Shown here piece by piece: positions 35,250-47,404 of a DNA stretch of 64,000 nt. A program made the translations under genes and the position numbers. Every line of letters starts with the position of its first letter. Position 1 is the first letter of the stretch. The notes under the pieces are model-generated. The model saw nothing but the letters and a program-made list of their open reading frames with translations. It was not told the origin of the DNA and ran no database searches. The stretch is from Siderastrea radians (lineage: Eukaryota; Cnidaria; Anthozoa; Scleractinia; Rhizangiidae). The DNA is taken from NCBI GenBank assembly GCA_964017195.1, contig OZ024896.1, positions 30,032,430 through 30,096,429 of the forward strand. Direction: 5' to 3'.

Positions 35250-35892
35250 GTTTGTAGTTGTACAAATGGACAGAATTTTAAACTCCACTCAGAAGAGCAC
35301 AAATTGTAGCATGCAAATGGTTGTAAGTAACCCAAAGTACAACAATGGTTAAACCAGTCAAACAGGTTCTGCAATATATGACCAGCTAAATTGTATTGTA
35401 CACTGGTATGGGTTTTTAGATTGTGGGAAATTTGCATCAAATGCACGTACTGTTTATAAACCAGACATTAGAGTCAATGTGTGCAAAGGACACGTATAGT
35501 AGGGATGCAGTTTGCATTCTTGTCTATTGTCACACAACCATAATGAATAAAGTACTTGGTACCATTTTGACTTGCCGTAGGTACAAGGACAGTGCCACAT
35601 GCAACTGCACATTTATGCTTACAATGTATACATCATCTTTTTTGCATCAAATATCAACCCTTTAATTTCCAATAGTGACAAGCATCCAAGTTTTCCTTCC
35701 AGTACTTATCATTACTTATTCAAACCTACAGATCATCAGGATAAGGGAATGATCAGAGTTGAATTGTCTTGATGCTTGGTCAAATTCTCCGAACTAGTAC
35801 CATAAGAAGTACATAGAGAGCACCCAGGAGAACATGCATGTTTCAATAAATTATTTTACTGACCAACTAAATCTTTTTTGACATGTGTTAAG
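35250..35892 (+). other. DYNC1H1: Dynein intron 2 with family A MITE copy 2
   Basis: GT-AG intron. A degraded family A copy lies at about 35658-35860 (CCCTTTAATTTCC start, then AGTGACAAGCATCC, CTCCGAACTAGTACC). No other structure. Confidence 0.6.
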
Positions 35893-36079
35893 GTGACTAA
35901 ACTGGACCGTGACCCTGCATCCGGTACTGCCCTGCAAGAGATCAGCTTCTGGCTGAATCTGGAGCGAGCCTTGTTGAGGATCCAGGACATAAGAGAAAGT
36001 CCTGACATTGCACTGACACTAGACATCTTGAAACATGGAAAACGGTTTCATGCAACTGTCAGTTTTGACACTGATACAG
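35893..36079 (+). CDS. DYNC1H1: Cytoplasmic dynein 1 heavy chain, exon 3 (residues 263-325)
   Basis: Acceptor GTGTTAAG, donor ACAG|GTATAT, phase 1 at the end. Encodes [19 protein letters not shown], then the [12 protein letters not shown] block and [19 protein letters not shown]. Strongly conserved tail helices. Confidence 0.95.
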
Positions 36080-37335
36080 GTATATTTTGTAATTTTCTTG
36101 TCAGTGTAAATCAGTCCTGCTGGGAATAGGACGTATTGTTCCTTGCAGTGAGCTATATGGGGAGGTTTCGCCCAATTGGGGTGTCTTGTTTGCCCTTGTG
36201 TTATATAAAGCGGGTAGGGAATTTTGTTATTTTAAATAGTTTTTAAACGGTTAATTGCTGAAATGCAGAGGGGGAAACAGCGTAATCTAAATACTGAAAG
36301 GTGGAAAAATGTTTTACAGTTACCAAGCCTGCAATTAACAGCCCATCATCTTTATTTATTTATTTATTTTATTTATTTTGCTTCGCCTGGGAGTTACTTA
36401 TATAAAAAAAACATTGAAGACAATTACAAAACCAGGCAGGGACACCACAACAGTAAGAACCAATTACTGTAGGCCCATCTGACAAATGTCCAGTGAATGT
36501 ACGGTTTTGACCTGACAAAATGACAAGTAAAATATGCTAGTGATGTAATTTGGAAGAGAAAATCATAAATTTTAATTTTGGCCTTTTAAGGTATCTTTGC
36601 AGAAAAAAACACTTCGTCCGACCAGACTGACTTCTTGTCAGGTCAACAGTGCCCTTGGACTGGCAAATGACCTGATCAGAGAAACAAATTATTTGCAGGC
36701 TTGATTACAATGCAAAAGTGTAAGAAAGCTTGAAGCTTTTCAAGCAACTAGAAACCCTGTGTAATGGTCTACTGTTTTATGCTTATTTTTGAGGTATATA
36801 ATATTATTATATGAGAAACTCGCAGTTTTTTGGGAAGGGGTACCATTTTGACAAAAATTAGCGCCCCTCCTCAGGGTCAGCATCAAAGAAAGTTTTTCAA
36901 GTAATTAGTAATTTGCACAGGAGATGTTTAAAAATTACAGTTTGAGTTCTGATTATTGAAATTGGACTCATCAGTGTATTCATCTTGCATTCAAGAGTAA
37001 ACTTAAACAAACCTTTAAGCCCTGATATAAAATTGCGTATTCTCCTTACTGATCTCCATACATTTCTTATGGAACTAGTAAGGAGAATTTGTCTAAATAT
37101 CAGGACATCTTATCCTTTGTGGTCACTTTCTTTATTCTCATCACGTGAATGTTTGAACAAATGTTGATTATATAAAGACAAATTTCAGTTTCATCACTTA
37201 TAGGGCTTAAAGGGTTAACAGGTCTGACATTTCAGTGTTTTACAAAAATAATCATCCCATTTTTAGCCAAGGAGGAAAGGTGGGGGTAATGTATGAAACG
37301 GCCATATATTTACAACAAGTCTGTTTTCAATTCAG
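36080..37335 (+). other. DYNC1H1: Dynein intron 3, TTTA run and family A MITE copy 3
   Basis: GT-AG intron. A TTTA microsatellite lies at about 36353-36383. A family A copy in reverse orientation lies at about 37014-37218, ending GGGCTTAAAGGG then TTAA. The rest is unassigned. Confidence 0.65.
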
Positions 37336-37556
37336 GTTTGAAGCAGGCTCTTGCAACGGTGAATGATTACAACCCACTAATGAAAGATTTCCCCTTGGAC
37401 GACCTTCTTGCTGCAACCGAACTGGATAAGATCCGTGCAGCCCTGAGTGCAATATTCACCCATCTGAAAAAGATTCGTAGCACTAAGTATCCAATACAGC
37501 GGGCTCTTCGCCTTGTTGAAGCTATCTCACGGGACCTGAGTTCACAGCTTCTAAAA
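37336..37556 (+). CDS. DYNC1H1: Cytoplasmic dynein 1 heavy chain, exon 4 (residues 325-398)
   Basis: Acceptor TTCAATTCAG, donor AAA|GTATGT. Encodes [19 protein letters not shown], then [17 protein letters not shown], and ends [12 protein letters not shown]. Completes the Gly codon split by intron 3, which confirms the junction. Confidence 0.95.
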
Positions 37557-38108
37557 GTATGTTACCTGTTGTGAAATGTGAAAAATATATGTGAACTGGG
37601 TTATACATTGTTTAAAGGACTCCCTAAAGGGCTTATTTTTGAGGTTGGGAGAAGACAAGAGCAGAAGGGGGTATTATTAGAGGGAGTTTTGCATTTTGTA
37701 ATGGGCAAGGCTTGATACACACTGTAAAAACAGCTTGAAACAACTTGATCAATAAACAGTTTGTGTGAATACTTTGGTTTATTTGTATGTGAAAGGCTAA
37801 TCGGCAAATGAACACATGAAAGTACTGACAATGTGTATTTTGGGGGCTTATTATCAGAAGGATGTTTTTGGGATTTGGCAAAGGGGTGGCGGGGGGGGGG
37901 GGGGGTAATCTTCAGCTGAGTAAGATGCTGCATTTCAAAGGAGACAAATCCAAAAATATAACTTCTGTACATTGAAGTACGTATGTTGTAGAAAGGTGGT
38001 GCTTGAAGTACCTGAATTTAATTTGTCTGAAGCTGTTTGAATATCATTTTATTGAATTTAGGGTTGATGGATTTGTCATTTATTTCTTACACGTATTTAT
38101 TTTTTCAG
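37557..38108 (+). other. DYNC1H1: Dynein intron 4
   Basis: GT-AG intron with a 16-base G run near 37890-37905. No element ends are recognised. Confidence 0.7.
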
Positions 38109-38159
38109 GTTTTGGGAACCAGAAGACTGATGCACATTAATCATGAAGACTTTGAAAAG
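38109..38159 (+). CDS. DYNC1H1: Cytoplasmic dynein 1 heavy chain, exon 5 (residues 399-415)
   Basis: A 51-bp exon encoding VLGTRRLMHINHEDFEK, flanked by TTTTTTCAG and AAG|GTGATT. It is in frame on both sides, so skipping it would keep the frame. Confidence 0.93.
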
Positions 38160-38347
38160 GTGATTATTTCATGTTCTTATTTTTGTACTCCTCCTTTTTC
38201 GTTTTCATTCACCTGCAGTTCAGATGAGTATTACAGGAATAGCAATTCACAGTTACAGTAATGATCATTATCATGATCATCGTCAAGTTAAGCTACCTGC
38301 AACTGATTGCTTCTGATTTTTTTTTCTTACATGCATATATAATGATG

Positions 38348-38408
<61 letters not shown>

Positions 38409-38629
38409 ACCATTTGCAAGCGACAAAAGCCATTATTTTATGAGACAAACATGCTTGATTCTGCAGTTACTTGAGTCCAGGCCTTCACAGTGGCTCCTTT
38501 CTTGGACCCCCTTTCTTGGACCCCCTTTCTTGAAAAAGGCCCCCCTAAAATTACAGAAGGGGGCCCACTGGGTGTTCATTGGCCAATGTCGAGAATAAAC
38601 CCTGAGCCTCTGCAATATTTCTGTTGTAG
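38160..38629 (+). other. DYNC1H1: Dynein intron 5, (ATA)n run and 17-bp repeats
   Basis: GT-AG intron. An ATA run lies at about 38343-38405. A short tandem repeat of CCTTTCTTGGACCCC lies near 38496-38540, about 90 bp before the next exon. Confidence 0.7.
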
Positions 38630-38799
38630 ATCATGGTGGCTTGCTTTGAAGTGTTTACCACTTGGGATGATGAGTATGAAAAACTTCAAACATTGCTGAG
38701 AGACATTGTGAAGAAGAAGAGAGAAGAGAGCCTGAAGATGGTTTGGAGAGTGAACCCAGCTCACAAAAGACTTCAGGCACGGCTTGACCAGATGAGAAA
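38630..38799 (+). CDS. DYNC1H1: Cytoplasmic dynein 1 heavy chain, exon 6 (residues 416-472)
   Basis: Acceptor CTGTTGTAG, donor AAA|GTAAGA, phase 2. Encodes [19 protein letters not shown], then [18 protein letters not shown] and [10 protein letters not shown]. This is in the part of the tail that vertebrate work assigns to intermediate-chain binding (roughly residues 446-701). Confidence 0.95.
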
Positions 38800-39070
38800 G
38801 TAAGAGGCTCATTTAAACTATGTCCTCAGCTCTGGTCTGATTTCTAAGAGTGTGAAAATGTGATGTCAGTTATTCCAAATCAAAAATGTTGAACAAAATT
38901 CACACTAATTTTTTCCAAGAATCTGTTGCTTCTTTTGTTAAAGCATACATGATACATGTAGGTTGTGTGTCACAAATACTGTCATTTATACACGAGCTCT
39001 ATAGTACTGTACTTCTGCACATTACAGACCAATTTAAGGTTGTTGAATGAAACCAACTGAGACTTATACC

Positions 39071-39710
39071 TGCAGCGTTTTTTGACCAAATTTTTCCGTG
39101 GAGTTTTTGGTCGATCGACCAGCTCGACCGTCTATTTCATATCTGTCTGGAGTTTTGTCATGTTGTGCCGGTTGTGTTGCGTTGTGTTGTGTTGCGATTA
39201 GCTGTGTGTTGTGTCGTCCAGTTGTGTTGCATTGCGTTGCGTTGTGTTGCAATCTGCTGTGTGTTGTGTGGAGCGGTTGTGTTGTGTTGCGTTGCGTTGC
39301 GTTGTGCTGTTGTCATGCATTGTATCTGTTTTGTTTTGATGTCGTTTTTAGTTCTCTTTCGTTGCGTTGTGTTTTCCCTGTTGTGTTGCGTTTTCTTTCT
39401 TGTCTTTTGTTGTTGCTTCGCCTTGCTTTGTGCTGTTCTTGCCTTGTGTTTGGGATGGTATTGCTTGCGTTGTTTTGCCTTTTTACCGGCTGTGTTGTCT
39501 TGTGTTGGTTCCCTTGTGTTGCGTTGCGTTGCGTTGCGTTGCGTTGTGCTCTGTTGGTATTTTTTGTCGTCGTTGTGTTGCGTTGCGTTGCGTTGTGTTG
39601 CGTTTTGTTTTGTGATGTTGTGTGTCGTTGCGTTGTGTTCGGTTGTTGCGCTGCGTTTGATTGTGTATTGTTTGTTGCGTTGCGTTGCGGTGTTGTGTTG
39701 TGTTCTTGAC
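39071..39710. repeat. Foldback left end: terminal repeat plus pentamer array
   Basis: 39071-39160 is the terminal inverted segment. From about 39160 to 39710 the sequence is a tandem array of GTTGT and GTTGC pentamers. Because of this composition, long open frames exist on both strands with Cys/Val- or Asn/Thr-rich output. None is a gene. Confidence 0.75.
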
Positions 39711-39782
39711 AAGTCATGCCTAATAACCCTTGTTATGTTTTAGTAACACCTCGACACAACCCGACAAACTATACCAACTCAA

Positions 39783-40518
39783 CTAACCTCACTCACTGCC
39801 AGACAACATCTCGACAGCTCGACGCGACTCGACCAACGCAACAACCGGCTTATTTATCAAGTAGATCAACCCAACTAACCTCACTCACTGCCTCACAACA
39901 TCTCGACAGCTCGACACGACTCGACCAACGCAACAACCGGCTTATTTATCAAGTAGATCAACCCAACTAACCTCACTCACTGCCACACGACATCTCGACA
40001 GCTCGACGCGACTCGACCAACGCAACAACCGGCTTATTTATCAAGTAGATCAACCCAACTAACCTCACTCACTGCCACACAACATCTCGACAGCTCGACG
40101 CGACTCGACCAACGCAACAACCGGCTTATTTATCAAGTAGATCAACCCAACTAACCTCACTCACTGCCACACAACATCTCGACAGCTCGACGCGACTCGA
40201 CCAACGCAACAACCGGCTTATTTATCAAGTAAATCAACCCAACTAACCTCACTCACTGCCACACAACATCTCGACAGCTCGACGCGACTCGACCAACGCA
40301 ACAACCGGCTTATTTATCAAGTAGATCAACCCAACTAACCTCACTCACTGCCACACAACATCTCGACAGCTCGACGCGACTCGACCAACGCAACAACCGG
40401 CTTATTTATCAAGTAGATCAACCCAACTAACCTCACTCACTGCCACACAACATCTCGACAGCTCGACGCGACTCGACCAACTCAACAACCGGCTTATTTA
40501 TGAAGTAGATCATCCCAA
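39783..40518. repeat. 92-bp minisatellite, 8 copies (left arm)
   Basis: CTAACCTCACTCACTGCC recurs at 39783, 39875, 39967, 40059, 40151, 40243, 40335 and 40427, an exact 92-bp period with very few differences. The right arm keeps a single inner copy at 47405-47482. High identity points to recent amplification. Confidence 0.9.
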
Positions 40519-41590
40519 ATGTGTCGCAAAATCGGATGTACCTCAAACCGTATAGCACAGAACGTACTGCGGTACGCTGCTACTTTTGCCTTATACATAC
40601 TTATCACCCAAACATGCAATGATTTCTGTATCTTTTCCGCGCTCAGTTATCATGGTAACATAACTTATAATAAAAGTGTTCGCTATAAATTGAATGAAAC
40701 TTCTGAGAAAACGTGGAGAAGGTATCACTAACACCTTGCCAACGTATACTGTTTGGATAACCTGTGCACATTGAAACTATTACGCTACAAACATGAAATG
40801 TACTGAGGTATAGAAGAGGAAACTGGTCATTATACAAATCAAAACTAAGCTCAATGAAGAAAAATTAAACTAGCCGTGAAATCTTGTGCCTTTCGTAACT
40901 TTTACAGGTGAAAATAAATAATAAATACAAGTAAAATTAATCGCCGGATTGTGCTCTCTTGTTCGCACGTTACGGTACGATGGTAGTGAGAAAAAAACTA
41001 TGAGACAAAAGAAGATGTAATGCTCGCCTAGTTTGCTATGATGCCAGTGGAGAAACATAGGACATGTCGTTCAATATTTGTCGATGTAGTCGTTTGTACG
41101 CTCTGTACCGTGCGGGGTTACGGGGCTACCACGGTTACGCGGCTATAACTTGTCGCTCTTACTGTGTGGGCGTACGGCGCTACCACGCTACGCTGCCATT
41201 ATTTCCTACGTCACTGCATAAGTCGATCGTTCCTTGTGGGGGTACGGGGCTACGACGGTACGCTGTTCCTTCATTACTTAATTGATTGTAAATACTTTGT
41301 CATAAATTCCTAAAGTGGTTTTTAGAGATGTTCTGGGTGAATCGCAATACTAAAGCTACTATAACCGTACGAAACAGATTACGTTCACGCAGTGCTGCTT
41401 TAGCGGCTATCAATGCCTGCAGTGAGCACAATGGAAAGATTGCACGAACGCTGTTTTCATTGCGCTGCAGCAGTGACAAAAAATGACTGCATGAGTGCTG
41501 CAGAGGCGATATTGGGAGCTGCTGGAACGCTGCAAGAGAGCTATTGCAAAATAGCAACCTGAAGCTTTATGGTAGATTAGCAGCGCATCA
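40519..41590. repeat. Foldback module M, left copy
   Basis: A ~1.07 kb non-repetitive module, inverted copy of 46335-47404. Shared blocks include GATTACGTTCACGCAGTGCTG (as a complement at 46535-46560) and GCTTTATGGTAGATTAGCAG next to the 51-bp array. Confidence 0.8.
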
Positions 41591-42360
41591 CTATAACGTA
41601 CAAAGAAACGTTGAGAAGATAAGACAAATACTGTACAAACGAACTAACGTATGGAGAAACGTTGAGAAGATAAGACATACTGCACAAACGAACTAACATA
41701 TGGAGAAACGCTGAGAAGACAAGACAAATACTGTACAAACGAACTAACGTACGGAGAAACGTTGAGAAGATAAGACAAATACTGTACAAATGAACTAACG
41801 TACGGAGAAACGCTGAGAAGATAAGACAAATACTGTACAAACAAACTAACGTATGGAGAAACGTCGAGAAGATAAGACAAATACTGTACAAATTAAACGA
41901 ACTAACGTGCGGAGAAACGTTGAGAAGATAAGACAAATACTGTACAAACGAACCAACGTACGGAGAAACGTGAAAAAGACAAGACTAATAGTTCTGTACA
42001 GACAAACTGAAGTACGGAGAAACGTTGAGAAGGTTAGACTAATACTGTACAAATGAACTAACGCACCGAGAACGACTAATGTGACGACAGTAATATCGTG
42101 TGAACGTACTACGATATGAAGAAACATGAGACGAGACTAATATACCATACGAACGGACTGACGTACGAACGGACTGAAGTACGGAGAAACGTTGAGAAGG
42201 TAAGACTAATACTGTACAAACGACCTGACGCACCGAGAACAATTAATGTGACGACAGTAACATCGTGCGAACGTACTACGATATGGAGAAACATGAGACG
42301 TGACTAATATACCATACGAACGGACTAACGTACGACAACACTAGTAGTGTACGAACTAAC
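41590..42360. repeat. 51-bp minisatellite, left arm, with ~180-bp higher-order units
   Basis: Unit ACGTACGGAGAAACGTTGAG, then AAGATAAGACAAATACTG, then TACAAACGAACTA, at a 51-bp step. From about 42060 it changes to two copies of a larger unit with GACGACAGTAATATCGTG and AAACATGAGACGAGACTA. Because 51 is a multiple of three, frames stay open and encode 17-residue repeats on the minus strand. These are not genes. Confidence 0.8.
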
Positions 42361-44890
42361 ATTCAGAACTAGAGAAACTTTGAGAGAGTGCAGCTGTTAG
42401 GCAACGAAATTATCACTAACTAGGAGAATTCCACGAGCTAAAACTGAAAATTCACGAGTATTTGGCTAGTTGACCACCGCCAAGGTCGAGAGCTGGTTGA
42501 ATTTTTAAAATTTTTCATGTTGAGACCCAGTCTGTGGGCATACACGCAATTCTAACACTGCTTAGCTTCACAATGCATCACTGGGCGATTGTCAAAGCAC
42601 ACTTGTACATTCGTTTTCAATTCTATCTGAAAAGTTTGTCTTAGGCTATGTATATGTGGAGTGTATTGCAGCTAAACAAAGCATGTCGAGCTGTATCAGT
42701 TGTCATTTGAATATGGTTCGAAGCAAATCGAATTGCTGAACGAGATCTTCAAGGGAAAAAGCTACGACGTTTTTCGTGTTCGGATATCACGTCAGACCAT
42801 ATGACAAAATTGGTCGGAAAATTTCGAAATTTGGTGGGACAATGTCTGATCACCGACTGTTACTTCCAGCACTGCTGCAGGATGGTACATTAATCAGTAT
42901 TCAGACTTTTAAGTGGCCTACTGTTTTCATAAAGGACAGGTTTTTTTTTTTTCAGAACCCGGTCTTTTGCTTAAAAAAAAAATTGAAGTACGCCGTTTCA
43001 GGACCATAATTTTTTTATGGCCCTGTCACTCTTTACCCGACCCGGTCATCCCCACAAATAATGAACCGTCCCCAACGTGCCCCAGACTCTGACGATCTGC
43101 TCGAGTTCGTGTTTATCAAAGCATCTACTGCTATGCTCGCTGTTTGTATTCACGGTCAAGGAAAAACAGTAAATATTTCGTCGTCTCTGTGAAAGCATTC
43201 TCAGTTGTGGGCGAATTTATACCGACATGCAACGTTTGAGTTGGATTTGCATCTTCAGCAGAATAAATAAGAGCGATAAGAAAGATAAGCTGAGTCATCA
43301 GAGTTTAAACATTACGTCATCCAGTAACGCTATAGTCAAAACATTGTGTCACACAGTCACACTTTTTGTCTCGCCGGTTGGTATAAATACGGGATCGCGC
43401 TAACATTTGTTAAACCTGGGGGGTGGGGTGGGTCAGAACGGCCGGTGAAAATGCCCATTGGGCCGTCTCTTTCGTTTCTGAAAAACCAAACGCCTTCAAT
43501 TCTTTCTTCGATGGAAGCTTCGCGCAAGCGATTTCGCTCCATGTGCAAGTTGTTTTGAAGAGCACTTACTGATGCAAACTGAGTATGTTTTTCAAAACTT
43601 TTGCGAAAACTGTAGGCAATACGAAGAATCCCTCAATTAATTAAGCTTAAAAAGCTATTTTGGTGCAAATTTACAATAATACGTGTACTTTACTCCACCG
43701 TAGACTCGTAGAAGTGCTAGAGCATTTCCCAGAAAGTCCGCAGCTCGAACAGTCTTTGGAGATGGAAGATTTTCCTTTGCTGTGACAAACGGCACTTCGT
43801 CCTCGAAAGATGTTTTCTTCGCTCTAAAAGCTCTAAATTCCATGGCTTAACTTGTCGAGTGTTTGTTAGAGCTTCTTCTTTCGTTTTTTTAGTTTTAAAA
43901 GGTAATCCTTCGTTCCGAGAGTGAGCTATTGCCATTTTGAAAATTCACGCGTAAACAACACGGCAGCCATTTTGAATGAAATGTGATCTTCTCGGAGAGT
44001 GACAAGAAGTCTTTCCTTCTATCCTTCAAATATATGCGCAGTAGGTGAATTCTGATTGGTTGAACGTTCCTCAAAACAACTAGGACAAAAGGGGACTAAA
44101 GAAGCCTTTCTATGGGAGGCTAGGGCCAAAGCTCATTCAAGCGAACAGCCAATAATCCGACGAGATTGACAAGCCTTGACAGTTAAATGACAGGACATGG
44201 AAACATTGCAAAACCAAATATGTGCACAGGTTGAAGCCCGAAAAAAAAAACAATAAATAAATAAAGCTGTGCTCTGGAATGACCTTTCGAGCTCAGATTC
44301 ACAGAACAGATCCCCAAATTTAGTTTTAGTGTAAAAAATAGTGCAGTATTCAAAAATTTCAGAAGTGGCCTTGTTACTTCAAAGAATAGCTTTTACAACA
44401 AATAACATTGTATTTTTAGTTAAATCATATACTCGAGATTAACAGCTGGAAAAAAAATGAGATATGTTGCTGTGTGCTGCTCACTAGTTGTTCTTTAAAA
44501 ATAAAAAATAAAAAAACTGGTCTGTTTGTCGTTAACAAGTGCGTCCATTTTGTCATAATAGTCTGTCTTAATTTGTCCATGACAACAGTCAATCGTTCTT
44601 TGTAAGCGGAGAGTATGACAATGTTTTCGTCGGTTTTCAGTCGTTTCAGTGCTTGTCGTTCAGCTTTAGTCAAGTTACTGTCAGGTAGAGAGGCTGATTG
44701 TATAGCAGAAGCTACCCTACTTCTGATGTTATCCTTGGTCGATTCTGATAGTTCCTCTAATCACAAATCCAGTATTTAGGGTACAGCATCAAATGTTGTT
44801 CTGCCTTTGACATAAGCATACTGGTCACCATCTATAATCTAGGGTGACTTTTTTCCTGAGCGCAAGACAAGGGCTTTCGAGGCAATCTTC
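42361..44890. other. Foldback core, left part
   Basis: Mostly single-copy within the window. Holds the inverted copy of the 3395-3735 repeat (43130-43470), sequence related to the 33992-34741 element (43470-44110), and a reverse-transcriptase fragment (44518-44763). A mononucleotide-rich patch lies at 42940-42990. No transposase-like frame. Confidence 0.5.
44518..44763 (-). pseudogene. Penelope-like element reverse-transcriptase fragment
   Basis: On the minus strand the frame gives LTKAERQALKRLKTDENIVI, followed by a variant of the 'ADKG..TVVMDK' motif (here SAYKERLTVVMDK). One base shift later, another frame continues with TDYYDKMDALVNDKQT. This order is typical of the region just before the catalytic palm of Penelope-like reverse transcriptases. 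The key ADKG is degraded to AYKE, the frame is shifted, and the catalytic core is absent, so the copy is dead. It lies in the core of the foldback. Confidence 0.6.
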
Positions 44891-44894
44891 AGTA

Positions 44895-45170
44895 CAGAGA
44901 AGCCGACTCCAAACGCGGCCGTTATCCCATCATTTAACAGCCTCGTTTCGTTCGAAATAGAGAAGAACTCCAAACGTGGCCGTTATCCCATGACTTAACG
45001 GCCTCATTTCACTCGGCATAGAGAAAAACTCCAGACGCGGCCGTTACCCCATGAAGTCATGGGATAACGGCCGCGTTTGGCTCGGTATATATCACTATAT
45101 ACCAAGCGAAACAAGGCCGTTAAGTACTGGGATAACGGCCGCGTTTGGCTCGGTATATATCACTACATAC
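44895..45170. repeat. Small inverted array of 61-bp units
   Basis: Three units containing GCGGCCGTTATCCCATG step at 61 bp (44921, 44982, 45043). Then the same unit appears inverted (GGGATAACGGCCGCG at 45061 and 45129). The mirror point is near 45055. This separates the core from the right-arm 51-bp array. Confidence 0.7.
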
Positions 45171-45174
45171 ACGC

Positions 45175-46335
45175 GTTCGTTTGTACAATATTTGTCTTAT
45201 CTTCTCGACGTTTTTCCGTACGTTAGTTCGTTTGAACAGTATTTGTCTTATCTTCTCAACGTTTCTCCGTACATTAGTTCGTTTGTACAGTATTTGTCTT
45301 ATCTTCTCAACGTTTCTCCGTACGTCAGTTCGTTTGTACAGTATTTGTCTTATCTTCTCAACGTTTCTCTGTACGTTAGTTTGTTTGAACAGTATTTGTC
45401 TTCTCAGCGTTTCTCCGTAAGTTCGTTCGTTTGTACAGTATTTGTCTTATCTTCTCAACGTTTCTCTGTACGTTAGTTCGTTTGAACAGTATTTGTCTTC
45501 TCAGCGTTTCTCCGTAAGTTCGTTCGTTTGTACAGTATTTGTTTTATCTTCTCAACGTTTCTCCGTACATTAGTTCGTTTGTACAGTATTTGTCTTATCT
45601 TCTCAACGTTTCTCCGTACGTTAGTTCGTTTGTACAGTATTTGTCTTATCTTCTCAACTTTTCTCTGTACGTTAGTTCGTTTGAACAGTATTTGTCTTCT
45701 CAGCGTTTCTCCGTAAGTTCGTTCGTTTGTACAGTATTTGTCTTACCTTCTCAACGTTTCTCCGCACATTAGTTCGTTTGCACAGTATGTCTTATCTTCT
45801 CAACGTTTCTCCGTACATTAGTTCGTTTGTACAGTATTTGTCTTATCTTCTCAACGTTTCTCCGTACGTTAGTTCGTTTGTACAGTATTTGTCTTATCTT
45901 CTCAACTTTTCTCTGTACGTTAGTTCGTTTGAACAGTATTTGTCTTCTCAGCGTTTCTCCGTAAGTTCGTTCGTTTGTACAGTATTTGTCTTACCTTCTC
46001 AACGTTTCTCTGTACGTTACATGAGTTCGTTTGTACAGTATTTATCTTATCTTCTCAACGTTTCTCCGTACGTTAGTTCGTTTGTGCAGTATTTGAGTTA
46101 TTTTCTCAGCGTTTCTCCGTACGTTAGGTCGTTTTTACAGTATTTGTCTCATCTTCTCAACGCTTCTCCGTACGTTAGTTCGTTTGCACAGTATTTATCT
46201 TATCTTCTCAACGTTTCTCCATACGTTAGTTCGTTTGTACAGTATTTGTCTTATTTTCTCAGCGTTTCTCTGTACGTTAGTTCGTTTGTACAGTATTTGT
46301 CTTCAGTATTTGTCTTATCTTCTCAACGTTTCTCT
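45175..46335. repeat. 51-bp minisatellite, right arm
   Basis: Inverted relative to the left-arm array: TTCGTTTGTACAGTATTTG, then TCTTATCTTCTCAACGTTTC, then TCCGTACGTTAG, about 22 units. A subset of shorter units lacks the TTATCTTC part and recurs at regular spacing, showing higher-order amplification. Long 17-residue-repeat frames are by-products. Confidence 0.85.
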
Positions 46336-47404
46336 GTGCGTTATAGCGATTCGCTGCTAATCTACCATAAAGCTTCATGTTGCTATTTTGCAGTAGCTCT
46401 CTTGAAGCGTTCCAGCAGCACCCAATGTCGCCTCTGCAGCACTCATGCAGTCATTTTCTGTCACTGCTGCAGCGCAATGAAAACAGCGTTCGTGCAATCT
46501 TTCCGTTGTGCTCACTGCAGGCATTGATAGCCGCTAAAGCAGCACTGCGTGAACGTAATCTGTTTCGTACGGGTATAGTGGCTTTAGTATTGCGATTTCA
46601 TCCAGAACATCTGTGAAAACCACTTTAAGAATTTATGACAAAGTATTTACAATCAATTAAGTAATGAAGGAACAGCGTACCGTCATAGCCCCGTACACCC
46701 ACAAGGAACGATCGACTTATGCAGAGTGACGTAGGAAATAATAGTACCCCCACACAGTAAGAGCGACAAGTTATAGCAGCGTACCGTGGTAGCCCCGTAA
46801 CCCCGCACGGTACAGAGCGACTACGTCGACAAATATTGAACGACATGTCCTATGTTTCTCCACTGGCATCATAGCAAACTAGGCGAGCATTACATCCTTC
46901 TTTCATCTTATAGTTTTTTCTCATTAGCATCGTACCGTAACGTGCGAACAAGAGAGCACAATCCGGCGATTAATTTTACTTGCATTTATTATTTATTTTC
47001 ACCTGTCAAAGTTACGAAAGGCACAAGATTTCACGGCTAGTTTAATTTTTCTTCATTGAGCGTGTTTGTAACGTAATAGTTTTGATTTTTACAATGACCA
47101 GTTTCCTCTTCTATACCTCAGTACATCTCCGTACACTGATCATGTTTGTATCGTAATAGTTTCAAAGTGCACAGGTTATCCAAACGTTAGTATACATTGG
47201 CAAGGTGTTAGTGTTACCTTCCCCGCGTTTTCTCAGACGTTTCATTCAATTTATAGAGAACACTTTTATTATAAGTTATGTTACCATGGTAACTGAGTGA
47301 CAAAAGCTATAGAAATCATTGTATTCTTGGGTGATAAGTATGTATAAGGCAAGAGTAGCAGCGTACCGCGGTACGGAAGTGCATCCGATTTTGCGACAGC
47401 TATA
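46335..47404. repeat. Foldback module M, right copy
   Basis: Inverted copy of 40519-41590 with about 90 percent identity by eye and small indels, for example around 46680-46760 where the CGTAC-rich blocks differ in number. Confidence 0.8.

Noticed and set aside
39098..39743. Long open frames on both strands, Cys/Val-rich or Asn/Thr/Gln-rich
   Set aside because: They follow from the GTTGT/GTTGC pentamer array, whose composition lacks stops in several frames. No splice sites or conserved motif.
39783..40518. Regular repeat that could look like a CRISPR array
   Set aside because: The 92-bp units are contiguous with no variable spacers, and the DNA is eukaryotic.
45051..46527. 266-residue and related frames with 17-residue repeats (also 41577-42127)
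   Set aside because: The 51-bp minisatellite period is divisible by three, so frames stay open on the strand without stops. The frames extend over module boundaries and no gene structure is present.
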